Under the pieces are notes generated by a model. That model did not search any database and was not told the origin of the DNA. It saw only the letters and a program-made list of their open reading frames with translations. Shown here piece by piece: positions 7,274 to 16,159 of a DNA stretch of 64,000 bases. The translations under genes were made by a program, and so were the position numbers. Position 1 is the stretch's first letter. Every line of letters starts with the position of its first letter. The DNA lies in assembly GCF_039822625.1 (NCBI RefSeq), contig NZ_JBDLLG010000005.1:124001-188000 (forward strand), written 5' to 3'. This stretch comes from Marinimicrobium locisalis (GTDB lineage: Bacteria; Pseudomonadota; Gammaproteobacteria; Pseudomonadales; Cellvibrionaceae).

Positions 7274-8401
7274 CTAGAATTCATATTGCCAGCGGAGGCT
7301 GAATGCCTCACCGCGACCGGACTCGTCGCTATTCGAGCCCTCCACGTCAGCCACTGACAGATTCGCTGCCACTTTTGCGTTTTCATTGATGTACCAGTTA
7401 ACACCCACCAGCACTGACTCGGCGAAGGTGCCGCCGGCGACGTCGGTAAGGTCGATCTGGCCGTAGCGCGCGACCAGCTCCCAGGCCCCGGATGTGCCCA
7501 GCGGATCAGGCCGGTCAAAGGAGCCTCCGTCGTAGACACGAGACTCACCCGTGAGGAAGTAGCTCCCGAGCACGTAGTAGCCACTGAAGTCATAATCTTG
7601 AAGAGTAACCGCCTCACCCAGGTAACCGGAGGATTTCTGGGTGAGCCACTCCGCCTGAAGGGACCATGGCCCAGCAACCAGAGCACCTTCCAACGAGAAG
7701 GAGGCGACATCATCCAGTGAGATTTCCGGCGTTTCGATGATCTTATTGCCGGGCGGTATTTCCATCGGCTCGTTGGCTTCGCGAGCATCTCCATCAAGAT
7801 CTCTCACACTCGCGCTTATGCCGAGGTGTACCACCGCGCCGGGGCGATTCACGGGGCTTAGCGCCGCTTGGCCCGTCGCCGCATAAGTATCGAGGCCATG
7901 CTCGTCTTCACTGGCGCGAAACATGCCCGCACTCCAGTTATACCCAGACCTTTCTTCCGTAACCACAGCACCAATACTGCGCCCGGGTGAGAACCAATCG
8001 GTGACCATTGAGCGCTCCAGGGTCGATATGTCCAGGGAGCTGGTTCGCTTTTCCAGGCTAAACGGCTCTTTCATTTTCCCAATGGCAACTTTTACCGTCT
8101 CCCAACCTTCATAGGTTAGATTGGCATTTTTTATCTCAACCGAGCGTTCCTCGTTATCAAACTCTACTTCTAATGCGCCTTCCCAGTTTCCCTCGCTGTG
8201 CTCAACGCCCAGGCGCGCACGACGAATTAACCACTCACTTCCCGGTTCATTGTCGTTATGCACTCCTTCGTAAAGATGATAGTCCAGCATCACTCTCCCT
8301 TCTATATCGGGAGTGGACCATGATGGCGCTGACGCCATTAGTATGATCAATGCCGGAGTACTTTTTCCCTTAATGCAGTTTTCTTTCACACGCTTTTTCA
8401 T
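7274..8401 (-). CDS. OprP/OprO-like phosphate-selective porin family protein
   Basis: A 375-aa outer-membrane barrel precursor. A basic start, hydrophobic segment (STPALIILMASAPSWS) and cleavage near residue 29-30 form a signal peptide. The mature chain starts with PDIEGRVMLDYHLYEG, contains IGKMKEPFSLE and RSIGAVV, and ends in an aromatic beta strand (FSLRWQYEF) as expected for Bam-dependent barrels. These features match the phosphate-selective porin O/P family. It heads the operon with the VTC-domain and DUF4956 genes, and a Pho-box-like site lies about 170 bases upstream, supporting induction by phosphate limitation. Confidence 0.85.
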   Translation of the reverse strand: MKKRVKENCIKGKSTPALIILMASAPSWSTPDIEGRVMLDYHLYEGVHNDNEPGSEWLIRRARLGVEHSEGNWEGALEVEFDNEERSVEIKNANLTYEGWETVKVAIGKMKEPFSLEKRTSSLDISTLERSMVTDWFSPGRSIGAVVTEERSGYNWSAGMFRASEDEHGLDTYAATGQAALSPVNRPGAVVHLGISASVRDLDGDAREANEPMEIPPGNKIIETPEISLDDVASFSLEGALVAGPWSLQAEWLTQKSSGYLGEAVTLQDYDFSGYYVLGSYFLTGESRVYDGGSFDRPDPLGTSGAWELVARYGQIDLTDVAGGTFAESVLVGVNWYINENAKVAANLSVADVEGSNSDESGRGEAFSLRWQYEF

Positions 8402-8571
8402 TGGTCGTCACTTTTTTGCGAACGTTTTTGCGAAAGGTTTGCAAAACATTTTTCAGAACTAAAATTTTTATAGTAATTTTTCATAGGGTTTTTAAGCCTA
8501 GAAACACTTATCGAATTCTCGTCATGCAACTCAACAGAAAATGTCCTTTAAGAAGAAATGATTAAATTTTT

Positions 8572-8589
8572 ATGACGCTTCTATGACAA
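8572..8589 (-). promoter_or_regulatory. Candidate Pho box upstream of the porin-VTC operon
   Basis: On the minus strand the 18 bases read TTGTCATAGAAGCGTCAT. Two (T)GTCAT half sites are spaced by 11 bases as in the PhoB consensus CTGTCATAWAWCTGTCAY, matching 14 of 18 positions. The orientation faces the OprP-like porin gene. Binding by PhoB is inferred. Confidence 0.55.
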
Positions 8590-8683
8590 GGAGCACAGGA
8601 TTGTGAGCTTAAAGATGGATAATAGTCAACGCGACCATGAAAGAATAATGCTTAATACCGCACATATTGGCAGATTGGTCACC

Positions 8684-8739
8684 TAAGGGCGTCGCCAAAA
8701 CTCGCAGCGGAGTTTTACGCGACACACAATTCGCCCTTA
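8684..8739 (+). other. Nested inverted repeat in the leader of the cotH-like gene
   Basis: Outer arms TAAGGGCG (8684-8691) and CGCCCTTA (8732-8739) enclose inner arms AAAACTC (8697-8703) and GAGTTTT (8710-8716) with a 6-base loop. It ends 79 bases before the ATG. There is no T-tract after it, so it is not a terminator on this strand; it may be a structured mRNA leader or a mobile palindrome. Confidence 0.45.
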
Positions 8740-8818
8740 AAAAACTATAGCGTCGCGTCGAAGAGTGGTTTTTGACAATCAATTTAGACGTTCAATCGTT
8801 TCTAATAAGGACCGAATT

Positions 8819-11707
8819 ATGAAAATATCAGCAAAGAGGTTGCGCAGGGGATTACTTCCCTGTGCCCTTGGCATAACGTTTTTCGCGACTCAGGCCGTAC
8901 AGGCACAAACGGCCGATTGCGAATACATTGTCTCCAATGAATGGGGAGGCGGCGCCACGGCCACCATTCGTATTACCAATAATAGTGGCAGCACCATCGA
9001 CGGTTGGAGTTTGGAATGGTCATACCAAAACAATACCGTCACCAACAGTTGGAACGCTAACATCAGTGGCAACAATCCCTACACGGCTAGTGACTTGGGT
9101 TGGAACGCCACCCTAACACCAGGCGCGGAGATTGAGTTTGGCCTTCAGCTCAACACCCAAGGCGGTGGCGCGGAGACTCCCGCGCTAAGCGGCGGTGTGT
9201 GTGAAAGCAGTGCCCCTACGCCCAGTAGCAGCAGCTCAAGTCAACCTTCGCAGAGTTCTAGCGCGCCGAGCAGCTCGACTCCGTCCACCGGCGGGCAGCA
9301 GTGCGATTGGTACGGTTCACTCTATCCGCTTTGTGATAACCAAAACAGCGGCTGGGGTTGGGAAAGTAACCAAAGCTGTGTTGGCGCCGACACTTGTTCC
9401 TCTCAGAACGGCAATGGCGGAATTGTGGGCGGACCCGACCCCTCCAGCTCCTCTAGCAGTTCATTCTCCAGCAGCTCGTCCTCTGTTAGTTCCTCCAGCC
9501 CGTCTTCTAGCAGCGCGTCCTCTTCCATCGCGCCTCCCGATGAAGCCGGCGACATTGTCATTCGCGAAATTGTGGCCAAATCCGACAATGACGATTTCCT
9601 GGAGGGCAATGACTGGATAGAGCTGTACAACAACGGTGATCAACCCGTAGACCTGGGTACTTACTCGTTGGCCGACGATAACAGCGAACTGATGCCGCTA
9701 CCCACCATCGTGCTGGAAGCCGGTGACTACGTCGTGATTGCGGCGGTAGACGATGAGGATGAGAACCCACCCTCCCCCTCCGTACCTTTTAAGCTGGGCA
9801 GCGACGATGAGGTAACGCTGTACTATAACGGTGGCGTTGTCGATTACCTGTCATGGTTTGACGGGGACGCCCCGGAAGGAGGCAGCTATGGTCGCTTGGG
9901 CGGCGCGGAACAAACGCTCAACCCAACCCCCGGCGCGGCGAATGAAGAGTATACACCGCCCCCTGGTGAAGACATCGAACGGGGCAACCCCACCGGTAAC
10001 TCGGCGCTGCGAATCAGTGAAGCGGTGGCCAAGTCTGATCGTCCCTCCTTTTACGATGACCGGGATTGGGTTGAACTGGTCAATACCGGGTCCAACCCGA
10101 TTAACCTGAGCGACTATTCACTGACCGACGACAGCAATCCGCTGGAGTCTTTACCGGACTTGGTGCTCCAGCCAGGTGAGCAGGTAGTGGTACTCGCGGG
10201 TGATGACCCGGTCACCGACGGCTCGCCCTATGTTAGCTTCGGACTGGGACGGGACGACTCGGTATCCCTGTTTAGAGGCGAGGAAGAAGTCGACTATCTT
10301 AACTGGGGTCGGGATCAGAGCAAGAACGGACGCAGTTACGGCCGGCTCAACGGCGCCGATACGATCCTCTACCCCACGCCGGGGTATGACAATGTCGACT
10401 ATGTGCTTTTCTCCCAAGAGGAAGTCTTCCGGGTGGATATCGAAATCGACCAACAGGATTGGCAGGCCATTCTGAACGATCCACAGGCCGAGGAGTACTA
10501 TCCGGCTAGCATGGTTTTCAATGGCGCTCGTATCGATAACGTCGGTTTCCGAACCAAGGGGCAAGCTTCGCTGAACTTCGTGAGTAACACCACGCGCTAC
10601 GGCTTTAAGGTGGATACGAACGAGTACGAGGATCAGAAATTCATGGGCATGAAGAAACTGGTACTCAACGCCAGCTTCTCTGACCCGAGCATGATGCGCG
10701 ATGTGCTGTCCTACAAGATCATGCGCGAGGCGGGCGTGCCGGCGCCACGGACCTCTTACGTGGACCTTTGGGTGGCCGGCGAGCACATCGGCCTGTATCA
10801 GCTGATCGAAATGATCGACAGTGAGTTTATCGAACGGCACTTCCCGGAAGACGATGAGAACGACGATAAGGGCGATCTCTACAAGGGCGAGCTGATGCAA
10901 ACTCTTGAATGGCAGGGCAACGACATCAGCACCTACCGGGAAGGACTGCGACTCAAACTCAACGAAGAAACCATTGGCACCCCCGAAGAAGGCGACGCAC
11001 TGCTGCGCTTTTTGGACACCCTCAACAATGGGCCCGACCGGCTGGCGCACGTGGATAACGACCTTATGATCAAGTACTTGGCTGCTCTGGTGTTGACCGG
11101 CAATATGGATAGCTACATCGGTGGAACAGCCAACAACTTCTATCTGTATGAGGAACGTTACAAAGATGAGTTCACCATGCTGCCCTGGGACTTCAACCTC
11201 GCCTTCGGTATGTGGGGCGACGGCATGAACGGCCTCGGCGGCGGCTGGGGTGGAGGCGGCTGGGGCGGTTCCGGCGGCCAAACCTGCGATGTGGTGGATC
11301 ATGTGATCGACAACCCGGTCAGCGACACCAACTCACGGCCCTTGGTGGATGCGCTCTTGAATAACGACGCTCTGCGCCAGCAGTACCATAGCGAACTGCA
11401 GCAGCTGTTGGACGGGGTTTACAACCCGGCCACCATGGAGCAGGAAATCAATCGGATTGCCAATCTGATCGATCCTTATGTACAGGACGACCCGACCAAG
11501 TACTTCACCTACGATGAATGGCGCACATCCTTGACCCAGGACCTGCCGGATAACAGCAATATCTCCGGCGGCCGGGGCGCGAACACCTACGGGCCGGCAC
11601 CGGGCTTGTTGTCCTATATCACCGAAAAGGCCAACAACGTCCAGCGTCAGTTAAATGGTGAGATCCCCTCCAGCAACAACGGTGGTAGCGCTTGCCCACC
11701 GAACTGA
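8819..11707 (+). CDS. Secreted CBM2-CBM10-LTD-LTD-CotH multidomain protein
   Basis: A 962-aa exported protein from ATG 8819 (AAGGA upstream; an earlier GTG at 8765 would precede the signal peptide). Signal peptide 1-29. Domain order: CBM2 (about 34-128, Cys-bounded, with DGWSLEWSY and NSWNANISG), Ser linker, CBM10 (162-193; CDWYGSLYPLC and GWGWESNQSC), poly-Ser linker, two lamin-tail domains (245-372 and 397-522; each has DWxEL-N-G and SYGRL), and a CotH domain (about 535-912). CotH motifs are GLYQLIEMID (658-667) and PWDFNLAFG (789-797), matching the kinase-like active site of spore-coat CotH. CBM2 and CBM10 bind crystalline cellulose, so this is probably a cellulose-targeted surface or secreted protein. 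Substrate unknown. Confidence 0.9.
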   Translation: MKISAKRLRRGLLPCALGITFFATQAVQAQTADCEYIVSNEWGGGATATIRITNNSGSTIDGWSLEWSYQNNTVTNSWNANISGNNPYTASDLGWNATLTPGAEIEFGLQLNTQGGGAETPALSGGVCESSAPTPSSSSSSQPSQSSSAPSSSTPSTGGQQCDWYGSLYPLCDNQNSGWGWESNQSCVGADTCSSQNGNGGIVGGPDPSSSSSSSFSSSSSSVSSSSPSSSSASSSIAPPDEAGDIVIREIVAKSDNDDFLEGNDWIELYNNGDQPVDLGTYSLADDNSELMPLPTIVLEAGDYVVIAAVDDEDENPPSPSVPFKLGSDDEVTLYYNGGVVDYLSWFDGDAPEGGSYGRLGGAEQTLNPTPGAANEEYTPPPGEDIERGNPTGNSALRISEAVAKSDRPSFYDDRDWVELVNTGSNPINLSDYSLTDDSNPLESLPDLVLQPGEQVVVLAGDDPVTDGSPYVSFGLGRDDSVSLFRGEEEVDYLNWGRDQSKNGRSYGRLNGADTILYPTPGYDNVDYVLFSQEEVFRVDIEIDQQDWQAILNDPQAEEYYPASMVFNGARIDNVGFRTKGQASLNFVSNTTRYGFKVDTNEYEDQKFMGMKKLVLNASFSDPSMMRDVLSYKIMREAGVPAPRTSYVDLWVAGEHIGLYQLIEMIDSEFIERHFPEDDENDDKGDLYKGELMQTLEWQGNDISTYREGLRLKLNEETIGTPEEGDALLRFLDTLNNGPDRLAHVDNDLMIKYLAALVLTGNMDSYIGGTANNFYLYEERYKDEFTMLPWDFNLAFGMWGDGMNGLGGGWGGGGWGGSGGQTCDVVDHVIDNPVSDTNSRPLVDALLNNDALRQQYHSELQQLLDGVYNPATMEQEINRIANLIDPYVQDDPTKYFTYDEWRTSLTQDLPDNSNISGGRGANTYGPAPGLLSYITEKANNVQRQLNGEIPSSNNGGSACPPN

Positions 11708-11757
11708 TAGCCCTCCAGCGATAGCCCCTGCCGGGGCTATACGCACATTCCTTACTT

Positions 11758-11785
11758 GAGCGGACTTTCAGTCCGCTCTTTTTTT
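11758..11785 (+). terminator. Rho-independent terminator of the cotH-like gene
   Basis: A 9-bp stem GAGCGGACT (11758-11766) and AGTCCGCTC (11770-11778) with a 3-base loop is followed by seven T. A second stem (ATAGCCCC / GGGGCTAT) lies just upstream. It sits 51 bases after the stop and abuts the convergent GH94 gene. Confidence 0.9.
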
Positions 11786-14141
11786 AGGCCGGAAGCGTCA
11801 CTTCCACTTGATAGCGCTGGCCGGCCTTGAGCCCGGCCAACCGATTCCCCTCGAGCGGTTCGCCGTCCACCCGGATACCTTGAGCTTCACCGGCCTCCCC
11901 TCGCCGCATGCTCACATCCAGGGTAGCGCCCCGGAACTGCCGCGTGAGCTGAACCTCGGGCCAGCTCTTCGGAAGCTGGGGATCAATGCGCAAACCCTCG
12001 CCATCGCCTTTTAACCCAAACAAGCCTTCCACCAAAGTGCGATAGACCCAACTGACCGTACCGGTGTTGAACAGCTGACTCGACCGCCCCGCGGTACGCG
12101 GGAACTGATAGTAGGCACCGCGATAGTAGTTGGGGATGTAGACTGGCATCTGCCCGCGCTGGCGGTAATCGTCCAGCTCCGGGCCCGGAATCATTTGACG
12201 CAGCAAGCGATAGCCGCGCTCGGTTTCGCCCTGTTCAAACAAACTGAACACATAAAAGACGGCCGCGTGGTTGTAGACCGAACCGTTTTCCGCCGACCCG
12301 GGGTGTTTCTGGGTCACCCGCCCGACATCATCACGCATACCGGTAAAGGCTGGAGCCAGCATCATCACCCCGTAAGGGGTTTCCAACTGTTCTTCCACCG
12401 CCCGAAGCATTTTTTGACGTTGTTGCTCATCGCAGGTGCCCGCGAGCATGGCCCAGCTTTGGGGATTGAGGAAAATGCGCCCTTCGGGATCTTTTGCGAT
12501 GCCGAAAAGCACATCGTCATCGGTAATGCCCCGGCCGTACCAGTCCCCGTCCCAACAGTGTTTATTGACCGAAGCATTGATGGCATCGGCGCCTTGGCGA
12601 TAATGCGCCGCTAAATCGCCCTTCCCTTGTTCCTCGCAGACATCCGCCCAGAGTTTGAGCGCATAGGCGGTGGCCACCGAGAGCCAACCCGACACGCCCT
12701 TGCCTTTATAGCCCACCATGTTCATGGGGTCGCACCAGTCGCCCTGTGCAATGTAACTCAGCCCGCGCTCATCACGCGCCTGAAGCAACCAGTCCATGGC
12801 TAGGCTAATGCGTTCAAAGACGGTCAAGCTTTGGCCTTCCCGCCCGGAGACCGGTTCATCCAGCAGTGCCCGATCATCCGTCTCGTCAAGGTAGGCACGC
12901 AGGCACACCGGCAACCACACGCAGTGGTCGGTGTGAGGCACCTGGTTGATGTACTTGAGCTCGGCCTCTTCGTGCAGCAGTATGCCGTCGGGCATGGCAC
13001 CGGAGGGCTCCTGCTGCCCGAGGGCGTGGACAAAGGCGTGGCGGGCGATCTCGGGCTTGATGTAGGTCATGCCCATGTTGTCTTGCAGGTAATTGCGGGT
13101 TTGCGGGTCGGTGCTCAGGCGGTTGACGTCGCCGTGATAAAAGACCTGCCGGGGCAGCCAATGGTTGACGAAGTCATTCAGGTTTTCATCCGGGGTGTTG
13201 ATGTGAAGCACGCCCTCGCCCTGAGCGATATAGCGGGCGTAGTCCATTCGCGCCTGCTCGAACCCACTGGCGGACAAATAGCGCGACTTGATGGTTTCAA
13301 TCTCAGCCTCGTCAAATGCCGGGCCGAAAATGAAGCGGTAGGCTTCGCTTGCATCCGGGGCCAGCTCCAGCCGGTACTGCAGGGCCGCCAGCGGCGTTTC
13401 ATAGCGGGCATCATTGCAGTCGAGCTGCATTTGCTGCACGCCGGTGGGCTGGTGTAGTCCCCCTTCGCCTTCGAAGTTCTCTCGCTGTACATCCCAGGCC
13501 ACCGGTTCGCGTTCATGCAGCAGGTACGTCTTATCCTTGAAGTATCGATTTTTAAAATAGTCGGGATATTTTTGGTAGGGCGTGACGCAACTGGCCACCA
13601 CCGCGCCCAGCTCCGGCCGGTATTCGGCGGACTGATTCATCCAGCTCATATAGCCAACGGTAAAGTAGGGGTAAACGCTCAGTCTGCGCGGGCGGTCACT
13701 GCGGTTGCGCACCCGGATTTCCCACAATTCAGCCACATCTTCGGCGGTCAAGTTCAACTGCATTTCCACGTCGATACCGTTGCAGCTCATCTGCCAAATA
13801 ATATCGCTCTGCCCAGCGGAGAAATTAAAACTGTCGTAATGCGCGCGCACCGGTTCGTAGGGGGCGGAGAAAATCTCGCCGGTATCCTCATCTTTGATGT
13901 AGACAAAGCGCCCGGGATGGTGGGCATAGTAGGGCTGCTCCGGCTGCATGAAGGTCTTGGCCTCCAGATTGGGCGCATAAGCGTACTTGGCCGGCTCCGG
14001 TTGCATAAACTGGCTCACGGCATAGCCGCGGCAATTAGCTTGGATCATCATGCGCCGGTTCCACAGGTAAGCGGCGGCGCGAGGCATAAGGGTGGGACTT
14101 TGAAGGTTGAAACGGCGCCCCTGATCGGATGGAAACAGCAT
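11784..14141 (-). CDS. GH94 glycoside phosphorylase, probably cellobionic acid phosphorylase
   Basis: A 785-aa cytoplasmic enzyme from ATG 14141 (AGAGG upstream; the in-frame start at 14171 is less likely). It has the GH94 layout: N-terminal beta-sandwich (PYFTVGYMSWMNQ), then an (alpha/alpha)6 barrel with LQDNMGMTYIKPE, HTDHCVWLPVCLRAYL, GDWCDPMNMVGYKGKGVSGW and QSWAMLAG. DWCD holds the probable catalytic acid. The N-terminus (LMPRAAAYLWNRRMM) lacks the SFYRDA block I associate with cellobiose phosphorylase and, from memory, resembles the cellobionic acid phosphorylases of Saccharophagus and Xanthomonas. Those split cellobionate with phosphate to glucose-1-phosphate and gluconate. It lies 76 bases after a sugar symporter gene. 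Family is firm; substrate is inferred. Confidence 0.85.
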   Translation of the reverse strand: MLFPSDQGRRFNLQSPTLMPRAAAYLWNRRMMIQANCRGYAVSQFMQPEPAKYAYAPNLEAKTFMQPEQPYYAHHPGRFVYIKDEDTGEIFSAPYEPVRAHYDSFNFSAGQSDIIWQMSCNGIDVEMQLNLTAEDVAELWEIRVRNRSDRPRRLSVYPYFTVGYMSWMNQSAEYRPELGAVVASCVTPYQKYPDYFKNRYFKDKTYLLHEREPVAWDVQRENFEGEGGLHQPTGVQQMQLDCNDARYETPLAALQYRLELAPDASEAYRFIFGPAFDEAEIETIKSRYLSASGFEQARMDYARYIAQGEGVLHINTPDENLNDFVNHWLPRQVFYHGDVNRLSTDPQTRNYLQDNMGMTYIKPEIARHAFVHALGQQEPSGAMPDGILLHEEAELKYINQVPHTDHCVWLPVCLRAYLDETDDRALLDEPVSGREGQSLTVFERISLAMDWLLQARDERGLSYIAQGDWCDPMNMVGYKGKGVSGWLSVATAYALKLWADVCEEQGKGDLAAHYRQGADAINASVNKHCWDGDWYGRGITDDDVLFGIAKDPEGRIFLNPQSWAMLAGTCDEQQRQKMLRAVEEQLETPYGVMMLAPAFTGMRDDVGRVTQKHPGSAENGSVYNHAAVFYVFSLFEQGETERGYRLLRQMIPGPELDDYRQRGQMPVYIPNYYRGAYYQFPRTAGRSSQLFNTGTVSWVYRTLVEGLFGLKGDGEGLRIDPQLPKSWPEVQLTRQFRGATLDVSMRRGEAGEAQGIRVDGEPLEGNRLAGLKAGQRYQVEVTLPA

Positions 14142-14217
14142 GAACGACCTCTTGTAACAGAAGGGGCGCACCCGCGACCACGGGTGCGCCCAAATAAGGA
14201 TGGAAGAACGGTTGAGC

Positions 14218-15846
14218 TTAGTCTTCCCGGCGCGCGGCCAGATCTTTCTGAATCTGATCGAGCTTTTCGCCGGTGAGGTTATAGAACATCAGCGCAATAA
14301 TGGCGATAAAGGCAAAGGCCCCGGGCGCCAGTGTCTGCATGTAGACAATGCCATCGAGGGAGGCGTCGGACTGGGCCTGGTTGGCCTCGTATCCGAGCAT
14401 GGCCAACACCGACAGCATCAGTGCCGAGCCGGCGGCGCCTCCGAGCTTCTGCGAGAAGGTTGTGGCGGAGAAGGTCATACCGGTGGCGCGACGGCCGGTG
14501 CGCCACTCGTTGTAGTCCGCCACGTCTGCGTACATGGCCCAGGTAATGGGCGCCTTGGGCCCCAGGGCGATGCTGATCAGAATGCTGAGCACGAACATCA
14601 GGATGATTTCATTCGGTATGTGGGCGCTATCCAGCTCGGTGCCATCGGCCCGGGTGCGGATCACGCTAATGGTCTCGTTATCCAATCCGTCCAGGGTCAA
14701 CGTAGGGGAGGCATTATCCAGGGCCACCCGGTCCTTGATAATCCAGAACACCTTCTCATACCGGGTCCAGGTATAGGTGTCGCCCGCCTGATGCGCTTCA
14801 CCCAACAGATCCTCGGCCGCCAGGGTGGTGCGCGAGGCGTCCTCCACGTCCACCACGCCGAGGGCATCCGGCTTGGGGACAAACGCAAAGGCTACGCACA
14901 GGACGCTGACAATGCCCATTAGGATCATCAGCAGCCTCACCTTGTCCACAAAACGAGTCAAGGTGGAGGCGGACATGGCCCCGATCATCAGCCCCAGCAC
15001 CTGAAGGCCAATGAAGGAGCCCAGCAGGTCGGGCCGTTCGACAAAGTACTTGAAGTAGTAGGTGGCGGAGCTACCGCGCAGGGTAAAGGTGGTCATGATA
15101 ACCATGGCCAAAACGAAGATCACCAGCCAGGGGCGACAGGTCACCAGGACCTTCAAGTCCTTCAGGGGTTGGGCTTCCTGATCGGCCGGTGGCGCGATGC
15201 GCTCGCGCGTGGTGGAGAAGGTAACCACGAACAAAATAGAGGCAATCACCGCATAAATGCTCATGGTGACCTGCCAGCCGATGGGGCTGTAGCGATCGCC
15301 CCCACCGAAATACTCGGCCAGCTCCGGCGTCGCCGCGCCCACGACGATGCCGGTAAAGTAGGCGAAGAAGAAACGGGTACTGTTGAGCGTATTGCGCTCC
15401 TGCGGGTCCGCCGTCAGCACGCCCGAGAGGGAGTTGTAGGGCATGTTGAGTATGGTGTAGGTCAGCATCAGAAGCATATAGGTGGCGTAGGCCCAAACCA
15501 GCTTGCCGGACTCATCCAGGTCGGGGGTGACCATGGTCAGTAGCCCGGCCCCCATCATGGGCAGGGCACCGAACAGCAGGTAGGGGCGAAACTTGCCCCA
15601 ACGACTGCGGGTCCGGTCGGCGATGGCGCCCATGGCCGGATCGGTAAAGGCATCGACAATCTTGGTGACCGTCACCATGGTCGCCGCCGCCGCGGCGCTG
15701 ATACCGAACACGTCGGTGTAAAAGAAGATCAGATAGGAGCCGATAATGGCCCAGTAAAAATTGAAGCCGGCATCGCCGAGCCCGTACCCAATGCGCTCGC
15801 GCCAGCTCAGTTTGGCCAGCCGCTCGCTAGAATTCGCTTCCGCCAC
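14218..15846 (-). CDS. GPH-family sugar:cation symporter
   Basis: A 542-aa inner-membrane transporter with about 12 hydrophobic segments, starting at GTG 15846 after AGGAGATAACC. GYGLGDAGFNFYWAIIGSYL near the start, DPAMGAIADRTRSRWGKFRPY (loop 2-3) and LNMPYNSLSGVLTADPQER (loop 4-5) are glycoside-pentoside-hexuronide symporter signatures. A roughly 90-residue insertion between helices 8 and 9 (KPDALGVVDVEDAS onward) is polar and unusual for the family. With the GH94 phosphorylase gene directly downstream, it probably imports cellobionate or a cellodextrin. Confidence 0.9.
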   Translation of the reverse strand: MAEANSSERLAKLSWRERIGYGLGDAGFNFYWAIIGSYLIFFYTDVFGISAAAAATMVTVTKIVDAFTDPAMGAIADRTRSRWGKFRPYLLFGALPMMGAGLLTMVTPDLDESGKLVWAYATYMLLMLTYTILNMPYNSLSGVLTADPQERNTLNSTRFFFAYFTGIVVGAATPELAEYFGGGDRYSPIGWQVTMSIYAVIASILFVVTFSTTRERIAPPADQEAQPLKDLKVLVTCRPWLVIFVLAMVIMTTFTLRGSSATYYFKYFVERPDLLGSFIGLQVLGLMIGAMSASTLTRFVDKVRLLMILMGIVSVLCVAFAFVPKPDALGVVDVEDASRTTLAAEDLLGEAHQAGDTYTWTRYEKVFWIIKDRVALDNASPTLTLDGLDNETISVIRTRADGTELDSAHIPNEIILMFVLSILISIALGPKAPITWAMYADVADYNEWRTGRRATGMTFSATTFSQKLGGAAGSALMLSVLAMLGYEANQAQSDASLDGIVYMQTLAPGAFAFIAIIALMFYNLTGEKLDQIQKDLAARRED

Positions 15847-16108
15847 GGTTATCTCCTGATTTGTCGTTATAGGGTTTTATCGTTGTCCGTCAGCCACATC
15901 CGTGTCAGCCACCTTTGCCGATAGGGGCGCCATCGCAAGATGTTAGCGCAATCATAGGGGTTAATAAACGGATAGTCTAGTCGCGGAAAGTACGGGGCGG
16001 CCCTGGGGAAACCGAGCGCCTATAGGGGGAACCGGCTTCTGGACACGGCTAGCCGCTGCCAAGGTAGCGGCTAAAGGCTACGGAGGTCATCGACCCGGGA
16101 GAAAAGGA
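15847..16108. other. Upstream region of the symporter-GH94 operon
   Basis: No gene is visible. It contains the LacI-type operator candidate at 15941-15954 and is otherwise unremarkable; it ends at the hairpin that follows the tonB-like gene. Confidence 0.5.
15941..15954. promoter_or_regulatory. Candidate LacI-family operator
   Basis: TGTTAGCGCAATCA is a near-palindrome with a central GCGC, the usual form of LacI/GalR-family operators. It lies about 95 bases upstream of the symporter start. No regulator gene is adjacent. Confidence 0.4.
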
Positions 16109-16139
16109 CGTTGGGCCCTGGCGGCACCAGAGCCCAACG
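16109..16139 (-). terminator. Hairpin after the tonB-like gene
   Basis: CGTTGGGC (16109-16116) and GCCCAACG (16132-16139) form a perfect 8-bp stem 21 bases after the stop. On the minus strand it is followed by TCCTTTTCTCC, a weak T-tract. Confidence 0.55.
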
Positions 16140-16159
16140 AGCGAGCGAGGAAGAAGGAA

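Larger units (their letters stand above)
8402..8764. other. Divergent intergenic region between the porin operon and the cotH-like gene
   Basis: About 420 bases separate the two divergent start codons (8401 and 8819). The region is AT-rich near the porin side, holds the Pho-box-like site at 8572-8589 and a nested inverted repeat at 8684-8739 near the cotH-like gene. No small gene is supported. Confidence 0.6.

Noticed and set aside
9430..9530. Repetitive AGC/TCC-rich stretch
   Set aside because: It codes for the poly-Ser linker of the CBM-CotH protein and is not an independent repeat element.
10151..11302. A 383-codon frame antisense to the cotH-like gene
   Set aside because: It overlaps the conserved CotH domain and has no recognisable domain or ribosome site.
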